This document shows, one piece after another, positions 1-6,207 of a stretch of DNA of 21,469 nucleotides (positions are counted from its first letter, which is position 1; each line of letters begins with the position of its first letter). Source of the DNA: CAYRHS01 sp964424125 (GTDB lineage Bacteria; Actinomycetota; Acidimicrobiia; IMCC26256; JAOSJL01). The stretch spans positions 1 to 21,469 of the forward strand of contig CAYRHS010000036.1 of NCBI GenBank assembly GCA_964424125.1, in the 5' to 3' direction. Below the pieces are notes generated by a model, which did no database searches, was not told the DNA's origin, and saw nothing but the letters and a program-made list of their open reading frames with translations. The position numbers and the translations under genes were made by a program.

Positions 1-391
1 CGCCGTGGAAGCGCAGCGTGCGTCCCGTCATCACCAGATTCGAGTGGCGGTGCCGGTCGTGCTCCCACTCGGCGAAGTGCGGCCGGTAGTCGACGCCGTG
101 GGGGGCCGTCGCGAGGTCGCGCGTCGTGTACCCGCGGTCGGTGGCCTGCCCCGCGGGCATCGTGAGATCGAAGCCGAGCTCGGGGTCGTTGGCGATCTGG
201 CCGACACCCGCCTCGTTGCTGACGAGCCCGTCCCAGCGCAGGAATTTTCCCTTGGTGTACGGGCCCTGGTAGGTCGCGTCCAACGCCTCGCGATAGGTGA
301 CGTTCGCCGGTCGGGGAGTGCGGCCGTCGGCTTCGTAGACGGCCGGCCCTGACGTGATCTGGTCGTGTCGAGTGGCTTCGTCGACGATCAT
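1..391 (-). CDS. Unrecognised protein, N-terminal 130 residues (runs off left edge)
   Basis: The frame opens with an ATG at 391-389 that overlaps the stop of the GntR regulator (ATGA) and stays open to the left edge, so the C-terminus is missing. The visible part starts MIVDEATRHDQ. It is acidic and rich in aromatic, His and Arg residues, including FLRWDGLVSNEAG (about residues 47-59), HFAEWEHDRHRHSN and a final MTGRTLRFHG. It has no signal peptide and no membrane span. I do not recognise the family and assign no function. The overlap implies translational coupling to the regulator, so this is probably the last visible gene of a ligase-regulator-unknown operon and may be a target or catabolic partner of that regulator. 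The start is well supported; the product is unknown. Confidence 0.7.
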   Translation of the reverse strand, partial: MIVDEATRHDQITSGPAVYEADGRTPRPANVTYREALDATYQGPYTKGKFLRWDGLVSNEAGVGQIANDPELGFDLTMPAGQATDRGYTTRDLATAPHGVDYRPHFAEWEHDRHRHSNLVMTGRTLRFHG

Positions 392-1143
392 CCGAACAGG
401 TCCACCACGGTCCTCGCGCCGGTTCCGGTGATCCCGAAGTACTCGCGCGTCGCCTGCATGTGGGCACGCCAGTGTCGTTCCGCCTCGGCTGCCTTCCCGG
501 CGTCGATGAGATCGACCAGCTTCATGTGCGAGCGGACGGCCAGGCGTCGCTCACGGCGGGAGGCCTCACGCGCCGCGCCCTCCTTGACCACGGACTCCTG
601 GTGGAGGTCGATGATCTCGGAGAGCATGCTCGCGAACACCGCAAGCGTGTCGTTGCCCGCGAGCTCCATGAGCTGCTCGTGGAGCTCGGCGGAGAGGTGG
701 GCGAACGCCTCGGCGTCTTCCCATCGGTCCTGTTCCTCTTCGACCAAGGCCCGCAGCGTTGCCTTGGCCTTCTTCGATCCGGAGGTGGCGAGCATTCCGG
801 CTGCCGCGGGTTCGATGATCAAGCGAGCCTCGTAGACGTCACCGAGGGTGGTGCCTCGGTACTGGAGCAGGAGGCCGGCGTAGCGCGCCGCGACCTCGGT
901 ACTCGGGGTGTGGACCCGCGCGCCGCCACGTGACCCGCGGCGGATGCTGATCAACGACTCGGACTCGAGGACCCGGAAGGCCTCGCGCAGCGTCGGGCGC
1001 GAGACACCGAACTCCTCCATGAGCTCGGCCTCCGGGGGCAGCGCGTCGCCCTCCTTGAGCTCGCCGCGCACGATCTGGCGCCGGAGCTGCGCGGCGACGA
1101 GCTCGGCAGTCTTGGGGACCCGCACGCGTTCGGTCGAGACCAT
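388..1143 (-). CDS. GntR-family transcriptional regulator, FadR/FCD subfamily
   Basis: A 251-residue, two-domain ligand-responsive repressor or activator. Residues about 12-80 form a winged helix with the typical GntR string (LPPEAELMEEFGVSRPTLRE, then RVLESESLISIRRG). Residues about 95-235 are an all-helical FCD effector domain with its usual landmarks: RLIIEPAAAG, LHEQLMELAGN and the final helix containing HWRAHM, whose His residues normally bind metal. An in-frame TTG lies directly before the chosen ATG at 1143. I prefer the ATG because AAGGG sits about 10 nt upstream. The family usually senses organic acids or acyl-CoA. Lying 35 bp after an acyl-CoA ligase gene suggests control of that ligase and perhaps of the divergent AveC-like gene (inference). 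A GTCAA-N5-TTGAC dyad lies just upstream. Confidence 0.93.
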   Translation of the reverse strand: MVSTERVRVPKTAELVAAQLRRQIVRGELKEGDALPPEAELMEEFGVSRPTLREAFRVLESESLISIRRGSRGGARVHTPSTEVAARYAGLLLQYRGTTLGDVYEARLIIEPAAAGMLATSGSKKAKATLRALVEEEQDRWEDAEAFAHLSAELHEQLMELAGNDTLAVFASMLSEIIDLHQESVVKEGAAREASRRERRLAVRSHMKLVDLIDAGKAAEAERHWRAHMQATREYFGITGTGARTVVDLFG

Positions 1144-1169
1144 CAACCGGAGCCCTTCGTCAAGTTCAT
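1143..1169 (-). other. Possible 8-codon leader ORF before the GntR gene
   Basis: ATG at 1169-1167 opens an 8-codon frame (MNLTKGSG) whose TGA overlaps the regulator's ATG as TGATG. A TAACGT hexamer (1181-1176) lies 6 nt before this ATG, the spacing of a leaderless transcript. It may be chance, because the hexamer also contains the stop codon of the upstream ligase gene. No conservation data are available to me. Confidence 0.2.
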
Positions 1170-1173
1170 TGAC
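1159..1173. promoter_or_regulatory. Candidate operator: GTCAA-N5-TTGAC inverted repeat
   Basis: A perfect 5-bp inverted repeat with a 5-nt spacer (GTCAA GTTCA TTGAC) lies in the short gap between the ligase and the GntR gene. It is the right size for a dimeric winged-helix regulator and in an autoregulatory position. It does not match the textbook GT-N3-AC FadR-type core, so the link to this regulator is inference only. Confidence 0.3.
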
Positions 1174-1178
1174 TTACG

Positions 1179-2612
1179 TTAGCGGTTTGCGAGCTCCGCC
1201 AGAGACGGTCGGTGGACCTTGCCGATCTCGTTGCGCGGGAGCTCGGGGACGATCACGAACCGGCGGGGCACCTGGTAGGGCTCGAGGCGTTCTCGGCACC
1301 AGGCCTGGAGGGCGTCGGGGTCCAGGTCGGCTCGGCCGGTGACGACCCCGACCGGCACCTGCCCCAGGCGCGCGTCGTCCACGCCTACGACCGCGGCCTC
1401 GTCGACCGAAGGGTGGGCCGCGAGCGCTCGCTCGACCGCGAGCGGCGCGATGTTGAAGCCGCCACAGATGATGACGTCGTCGGCTCGTCCCTCGATCCAG
1501 ACGAACCCGTCCTCGTCGACGTGTGCGAGATCCCCGGTGCGGTGCCAGCCCTCGGTGCCACGCACGCCGCGCACCCAGAGCTCGCCGGACTCGCCGGCGG
1601 TCAGCGCGCCGTCGTCGGGTGTGCGTTCCGGTGTCACGATCGCCACCTCGACACCGGGATGCGGCCGACCGACCGAGCCGCGCTTCTCCGTGCCGAACTC
1701 TTCGTGGTCGGCAGGCCGCCAGCCGATGATCTCGCCGCCCGTCTCGGTCTGACCGTAGGCCTGGATCACGCGCGTCCCGAACCGATCCTCGAACGTGGCC
1801 GCGAGCTCCGGGGACAAGGGGGCCGAGCCGGCCCGGACGAAGCGCAGCGACGCGAGATCGCCGGGATCGATCTCCGCGTCGAGCAGCATCGAGAGCGCGG
1901 TCGGGTTCAGCGCCGCGGAGCTGATCTGGTGGTCCCGGATGAGCCGAGCGGCCTCGACCGGCTCGAACTTCGCCATCAGCGCCGTGCGCCGTCCGCTCAT
2001 GAGCGTGATGAACAGCGGCAGGACGCCCGCGAGGTGCAGGAGCGGGAAGCAGACGATGTTGACGGATTCCTTGAGCCCGGGCTCGCGGGTGCCGCCCGCG
2101 AGCTTGCGTACGCCGGCGAGGCTGGCGTCGATCGCGTCGTAGGTCACCTCGATCCGCTTGGGTTCTCCGGTCGTACCCGAGGTGCGCATCAGCACGGCGA
2201 CTCCGGCGAAGCTCTCGTCCGCCTGGTCGGCGTCGGGGTCCACGTGCACCGCGGTGCGCAGGTCGTCGGGCGCGCCCGTGTCGGCCCGCACGATCGCTCG
2301 CAGCGGCGGCGCACCGACCAGCTCCTTGTCCACGCGCCGGGGCGAGAGCGTGACCGCCGTCGCCCCCAGCGAGAACACCGCGACCAACGTCACCACCCCG
2401 GCGGGGGAGTTGGGCAGCACCACGCCCACGGGCGTTCCGGCGCCGACTCCCAGCGCCCGCAACGAGTCCCGCAGGCTGTCGACGGCCGCGGTCAGGTCGC
2501 GGTAGCGGTACCAGCGGCCCTCGTGGAGGAGCGCGGGCGCCTCAGGATCGACCGCGAAGATGTCGAGGACGGCGCCGACGAACGGTGCGGGCGCCGGGCT
2601 CGTGGTCACCAC
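1179..2612 (-). CDS. AMP-forming acyl-CoA ligase (class I adenylate-forming enzyme)
   Basis: 477 residues; predicted to activate a carboxylic acid to its acyl-CoA through an acyl-AMP intermediate in the cytoplasm. Visible motifs in order: phosphate-binding loop RTSGTTGEPK (T144-K152), the A5 motif QAYGQTE, the A7/A8 region HRTGDLAHVDEDG followed by GRADDVIICGGFN, and the A10 catalytic lysine K465 in RNEIGKVHR. It is slightly shorter than typical fatty acyl-CoA synthetases (about 500-550), mainly at the N-terminus, but all core motifs are intact. The start is GTG, with GTG also as second codon; GGGAG lies about 11 nt upstream. The substrate cannot be read from sequence. The downstream GntR gene suggests substrate-induced control, and the divergent AveC-like gene suggests a shared pathway. 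Confidence 0.93.
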   Translation of the reverse strand: MVTTSPAPAPFVGAVLDIFAVDPEAPALLHEGRWYRYRDLTAAVDSLRDSLRALGVGAGTPVGVVLPNSPAGVVTLVAVFSLGATAVTLSPRRVDKELVGAPPLRAIVRADTGAPDDLRTAVHVDPDADQADESFAGVAVLMRTSGTTGEPKRIEVTYDAIDASLAGVRKLAGGTREPGLKESVNIVCFPLLHLAGVLPLFITLMSGRRTALMAKFEPVEAARLIRDHQISSAALNPTALSMLLDAEIDPGDLASLRFVRAGSAPLSPELAATFEDRFGTRVIQAYGQTETGGEIIGWRPADHEEFGTEKRGSVGRPHPGVEVAIVTPERTPDDGALTAGESGELWVRGVRGTEGWHRTGDLAHVDEDGFVWIEGRADDVIICGGFNIAPLAVERALAAHPSVDEAAVVGVDDARLGQVPVGVVTGRADLDPDALQAWCRERLEPYQVPRRFVIVPELPRNEIGKVHRPSLAELANR

Positions 2613-2727
2613 GCGCTACTGGTCTCCCGGGTTCCAACGTCGCTATCATCATACTTGGTTAGAGGAATCGCCCCCGAGCCGGCGCCGCGGGTCTCGGGGC
2701 CCGGGCCGCCTGCCGGGGGGAGCAGCG
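2613..2727. promoter_or_regulatory. Divergent promoter region between ligase and AveC-like gene
   Basis: A 115-bp gap between two outward-facing genes, containing the most AT-rich patch nearby (about 2644-2660). On the minus strand a TATGAT -10-like hexamer lies at 2653-2648; on the plus strand TATCAT lies at 2644-2649. No convincing -35 boxes are visible. An imperfect 17-bp dyad, TGG-N3-CC-N-GG-N3-CCA, spans 2620-2636 and could be a regulator site. GGGGGGAG at 2715-2722 is the ribosome site of the plus-strand gene. Confidence 0.4.
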
Positions 2728-3723
2728 GTGCGCTTCTGGATCTGGTTCAACGTCGTGGTGACGTTGCTCCTCTTCGTGGTCACCGGCGTCTTCCTGGTGC
2801 GACGAGCGCTGCGGGAGCACCGGCTCACGGCCGAGCTCGCCCTCTACCTGGCCACCATCTCGCTCGGTTGGATGGAGGCGGTGATCGACTGGGGTGGGTT
2901 CGTCTACTACTCGCCGGACTGGCCGCACTACCCGACCGGCTGGCCGATCGTGCGGCTGATCCCCATCCTCCCGCTGCACATTCCCCTCTGTTACATGTGG
3001 TTCTTCTGGGGTGGCGCGACGATCGGCCGGGCGCTCGCTCGTCGCGTCGTGCACCGGTTCCCCGGCGTGCGGTTCGGGGCCGCGCTCGTGGTCTCGGGCC
3101 TCGTGGTCGGCTTCCTCTTCGACGTCGTCGTGGAGAATTTCTTCATCGTCGTGGCCGGGGCGTGGAACTACACACAGGTCTGGGGCCCCCTGGCGCTGCG
3201 TCGTGGCACCGACACGCAGTGGCCGATCTACATGGGCTTCGCGATGGCGCTGACGATCGCCCCGCTCACGTACCTCCTCGGCGCGCGCAACGACCGCGGC
3301 GAGGACCTCGTCGCGGTGTCCGTGCGTAGCTTCGGCCGCTGGCTCGCGCCGCGACGCGCCGCGGTCCCTGCCGGGACGTCGCTCGCGACCGCAGGGGTCA
3401 CGACGGGCGAGTCGGGCCCGTCCATCGGTAGCGCCGGTGAAGGGCGGCCCGCCTCGCGTCGCCGGCCGCACTGGTGGGGGTACTTGCTCGGCTGGGTGGT
3501 CGTCGTCCACCTGGCGTACGGCGTGGTGACGTTGCCGTACGCGGTGCTGCGCTGGACCGGCGTGCAGACCACGGTCGGCACGGTGCGGCCCTACCCGAAC
3601 GGGCCCGCCTGGTACGACGACATCGTCACGAAGCCCGACGACCCGACGGTGAACACGGCGCCGACGGCGAAGTCCGTCGCCGACGGCGTGCCTGAAGAGG
3701 ACATCCCGCCGAAGATCGGCTGA
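2728..3723 (+). CDS. Spirocyclase AveC-family-like multi-pass membrane protein
   Basis: 331 residues with about six membrane segments, at roughly residues 3-24, 36-58, 75-98, 112-145, 168-188 and 248-275, then a hydrophilic Pro/Asp-rich tail. Conserved-looking polar and aromatic residues inside or next to the spans include WMEAVIDWGGFVYYSPDW, LHIPLCYMWFFWGG, FDVVVENFF (D132, E136, N137) and AGAWNYTQVWG. Length and pattern match my recollection of the AveC family; AveC of avermectin biosynthesis (about 337 aa) acts in spiroketal formation and dehydration. Most actinobacterial relatives have no known role and often lie in lipid or steroid catabolic loci. The GTG start is chosen for GGGGGGAG 5 nt upstream; the frame is open further upstream, but that part is Arg/Pro-rich and not membrane-like. 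The molybdoenzyme gene starts 11 bp after its stop. Confidence 0.6.
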   Translation: MRFWIWFNVVVTLLLFVVTGVFLVRRALREHRLTAELALYLATISLGWMEAVIDWGGFVYYSPDWPHYPTGWPIVRLIPILPLHIPLCYMWFFWGGATIGRALARRVVHRFPGVRFGAALVVSGLVVGFLFDVVVENFFIVVAGAWNYTQVWGPLALRRGTDTQWPIYMGFAMALTIAPLTYLLGARNDRGEDLVAVSVRSFGRWLAPRRAAVPAGTSLATAGVTTGESGPSIGSAGEGRPASRRRPHWWGYLLGWVVVVHLAYGVVTLPYAVLRWTGVQTTVGTVRPYPNGPAWYDDIVTKPDDPTVNTAPTAKSVADGVPEEDIPPKIG

Positions 3724-3734
3724 GGGGGAGCGGC

Positions 3735-5951
3735 GTGGCCGAGACCGTGTTCACGTTCTGTCGGATCTGTGAGGCGCGCTGCGGGCTCGCGGTCACGGTC
3801 GCCGACGACCGCGTGACGCGCATCGCGCCCGACAAGGAGAACCCGCACACCTGGCGCGACTTCTGCGTGAAGGGGCGGACCGCCTGCCAAGTCCTCGAGC
3901 ACCCCCGCCGCCTGCGGGCGCCGATGAAGCGTGTCGGCGACCACTACGTGGAGTTCCCCTACGACGAGGCGGTGGGCGAGATCGGTGCCGGGCTCCGCCG
4001 GATCCTCGACCGACACGGCGCCGACGCCATCGCCTTCTATACGGGCAACCCTTGGGGCTTCTCGGGGTCGAACCCGACGTTCGTCGGCGGCCTGATGGAC
4101 GGGATCGGCACCCGGAGCCGGTTCTCGGTCGGCTCCATCGACCACAACGCGCACATGGTCGTGGCCGAGGCGATGTTCGGGTCGCCCCTCATGGCCCTCG
4201 TCCCCGACGTCGACGAGAGCTGCTGCTTCCTCTTCGTCGGCATGAACCCGGCCGAGAGCGCGATGAACTGGGTGGGAAGCGTCCCGAACGGCTGGCGCCG
4301 GGTCCTCGACGCGCAGTCGAAGGGCGCGGACCTGATCGTGGTCGATCCTCGCCGGACACTGACCGCCGCGGCCGCGGACACATGGATCCCGGTCGAGCCC
4401 GGACAGGACTGGGCGTTCCTGCTCGGCGTGCTCCAGGTCGTGTTCGAACGCGGCTGGATCCACCGGCAGGACTGTTCCGAGGTCGACGGTGTCGAGTCGC
4501 TGCGCGCCCTGGCCGCGAGTGCAGATCTCGAGGACCTCGCTCGGCGCGCGTCCGTCCGGGCGGAGGCGATCGAGGACGTCGCCCGCCGGTTCGCGACCGC
4601 GTCGAGCGCGATGTGCATCACCAGGACCGGGGTCTCGCTCAATCAGAACGGGACCCTGGGCGAGTGGCTCGGGCACGCGCTCAACGTCGTCACCGGCCGC
4701 GTCGACCGTCCGGGTGGCCGGCGCTTCGAGCCCGGCTACGTCGACTCGGTCAAGCTCTACGACACGTTCGTCCCGCCGCTCGAGGGGCGATCCCGGGTGC
4801 GCGGGCTGTCACCGATCGCCGGGGCGCACACGCTCGCGACGCTGCCCGACGAGATCACGACGCCGGGCCCGGGACAGGTGCGGGCGCTCCTGATCGACTG
4901 CGGCAACCCGGTCGTCTCGGGTCCCGAGGGGGAGCGGCTCGCCGAGGCGCTCCGGGCGCTCGAGCTGCTCGTCGCGGTCGACCTGTTCCAGCGGGAGAGC
5001 CACCGTGACGCGCACTGGCTGATCCCGGGCACCCACTGGCTCGAACGGGAGGACCTCCTCCTCGTCACCGGTTCCCTGGAGGACGAACCGTTCGTCCAGT
5101 TCGGGGCGCAAGCGGTACCTCCGCCACCCGCGGTGCGCGAGGAGTGGCAGTTCTTCTGCGACCTGGCGCTCGCCATGGACGTTCCCCTCTTCGACAAGCG
5201 CGGGGTCAACACATTCGTGCGCGCAACTCGGGCGGCAGCACGCCTCTCGCGTCGTCCCGGCGCGGCGTTCAACCCCCGGTGGCTGTGGCGGCTGCTCGTG
5301 CTCATGGGCCGCAAGGTGTCGTGGCGAGACATCGTCTCCCACCCGCACGGCTTCGTCTACGGAACGAAGGAGTACGGGAAGTTCCGCGAGCAGCTCCGGT
5401 CGATGGGTCGCCGCGTCGACGTCGCGCCCGACGAGTTCGTGGCCGAGACCCGTCGGCTCCTGCGAGCACCCGCGCCCGGGCGGGACCCTGAGCGTCCGTT
5501 ACGCCTGGTGAACCGACGCCGGGTGAGCTCGATGAACTCCTGGCTCAACGAGGTCTCCGGGACGAAGGGCGGCGTCCGCGGCGACGAGCTTCAGGTCCAT
5601 CCTGCGGATGCCGAGCGCCTCGGCGTCGTGCACGGACAGGGGGTCCGGGTGAGCTCCGCGACCGCGACGGTGGAGATGACAGCGGAGGTCTGCGAAGAGC
5701 CGGCACCGGGCATCGTGGTGGCCGCCCACGGTTGGGGCGCGGGCTGCTACGACCCGAAGGCGCCCGAGGAGCGCTCGGTCGCTCCCGGCATCAACCGCAA
5801 CCTGCTCGTCTCGAACGAAGAGCTGGACCACTTCTCCCAGATCCCGAACCTGAACGGCACCGCGGTTCGCGTCGAGGCGATCGTGGCCAGGAACGAACCC
5901 GACGGACGAGCGGCGCGCGCCGCGGTCGCCCCGGCCGTGGGTGACCAGTGA
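3735..5951 (+). CDS. Molybdopterin oxidoreductase, DMSO reductase superfamily, single chain
   Basis: 738 residues; a bis-MGD molybdenum or tungsten enzyme catalysing an oxygen-atom or hydride transfer on an unknown substrate. The N-terminus has a 4Fe-4S motif, C9-x2-C12-x3-C16-x27-C44, followed by VKGR. The middle domains contain the family strings FLFVGMNPAESAMNW and VVDPRRTLTAAAADTWIPVEPGQD. The C-terminal cofactor-binding barrel contains NSWLNEVSG, DELQVHPADAERLGV and WGAGCYDPKAPEERSV. At the usual metal-ligand region it reads SVGSIDHNAH (S134, D136), with no Cys or Sec, so an Asp or Ser ligand is likely (inference). There is no Tat signal, so it is cytoplasmic. No iron-sulfur or cytochrome partner gene is nearby. 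GTG start; GGGGGAG follows the upstream stop directly, with 4 nt before the start. Confidence 0.92.
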   Translation: MAETVFTFCRICEARCGLAVTVADDRVTRIAPDKENPHTWRDFCVKGRTACQVLEHPRRLRAPMKRVGDHYVEFPYDEAVGEIGAGLRRILDRHGADAIAFYTGNPWGFSGSNPTFVGGLMDGIGTRSRFSVGSIDHNAHMVVAEAMFGSPLMALVPDVDESCCFLFVGMNPAESAMNWVGSVPNGWRRVLDAQSKGADLIVVDPRRTLTAAAADTWIPVEPGQDWAFLLGVLQVVFERGWIHRQDCSEVDGVESLRALAASADLEDLARRASVRAEAIEDVARRFATASSAMCITRTGVSLNQNGTLGEWLGHALNVVTGRVDRPGGRRFEPGYVDSVKLYDTFVPPLEGRSRVRGLSPIAGAHTLATLPDEITTPGPGQVRALLIDCGNPVVSGPEGERLAEALRALELLVAVDLFQRESHRDAHWLIPGTHWLEREDLLLVTGSLEDEPFVQFGAQAVPPPPAVREEWQFFCDLALAMDVPLFDKRGVNTFVRATRAAARLSRRPGAAFNPRWLWRLLVLMGRKVSWRDIVSHPHGFVYGTKEYGKFREQLRSMGRRVDVAPDEFVAETRRLLRAPAPGRDPERPLRLVNRRRVSSMNSWLNEVSGTKGGVRGDELQVHPADAERLGVVHGQGVRVSSATATVEMTAEVCEEPAPGIVVAAHGWGAGCYDPKAPEERSVAPGINRNLLVSNEELDHFSQIPNLNGTAVRVEAIVARNEPDGRAARAAVAPAVGDQ

Positions 5952-5960
5952 CGGCGCTCG

Positions 5961-6164
5961 TCAGCCGCGCGATCCCACGGGCGCGCGTTCGTCCGCGTGG
6001 TCGGACCCGCGACCGTTGGACTCGTCGGCGGCCGGCGTCACCTCGACCCGGGGTGTGGGAGGCGGCGGAGCGCTCTCGGGCGCGTCGTCGCCCCGTCCGC
6101 GGAGCTTGCGGAACAACCCGACGAAGAACGCGAACACGAACCCGGCTGCGATGCAGCAAACCAC
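5961..6164 (-). CDS. Small single-span membrane protein (67 aa), unknown
   Basis: GTG-started 67-residue frame. An N-terminal hydrophobic span (VCCIAAGFVFAFFVGLF, about residues 2-18) is followed by a basic stop-transfer patch (RKLRGRG), then a disordered Asp/Pro/Ser-rich tail ending in PVGSRG. This membrane-anchor-plus-tail plan is sensible for a real protein and unlike the Arg/Gly/Pro runs typical of antisense noise here. TAGGCT (6176-6171) lies 6 nt before the GTG with no Shine-Dalgarno sequence, consistent with a leaderless mRNA. It ends 9 bp from the stop of the convergent molybdoenzyme gene and is divergent from the LDI-like gene. No family is recognised. It could be a chance frame, but it fills an otherwise empty 256-bp gap. 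Confidence 0.55.
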   Translation of the reverse strand: MVCCIAAGFVFAFFVGLFRKLRGRGDDAPESAPPPPTPRVEVTPAADESNGRGSDHADERAPVGSRG

Positions 6165-6207
6165 GAGAACAGCCTATCGTCGTGGACGGCGACGGGGGAG
6201 GTCGGCC
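6165..6207. promoter_or_regulatory. Compact divergent promoter region before the LDI-like gene
   Basis: A 43-bp gap between the small minus-strand gene and the plus-strand LDI-like gene. The overlapping hexamers TAGGCT (minus, 6176-6171) and TATCGT (plus, 6175-6180) lie on the same 10 bp, so the two directions may compete for polymerase. The plus-strand ribosome site is GGGGGAGG at 6195-6202. No -35 boxes are evident. Confidence 0.35.

Noticed and set aside
2620..2636. Imperfect dyad TGG-N3-CC-N-GG-N3-CCA as a specific GntR operator
   Set aside because: The GC-rich core makes such dyads common here and the half-sites differ from the dyad at 1159-1173, so I note it only within the promoter region.
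1212..3329. Long plus-strand open frame opposite the acyl-CoA ligase and across the AveC-like gene
   Set aside because: Arg/Asp/Gly-rich, low-complexity translation with no domain, antisense to clear motifs; long antisense frames are expected at this GC content.
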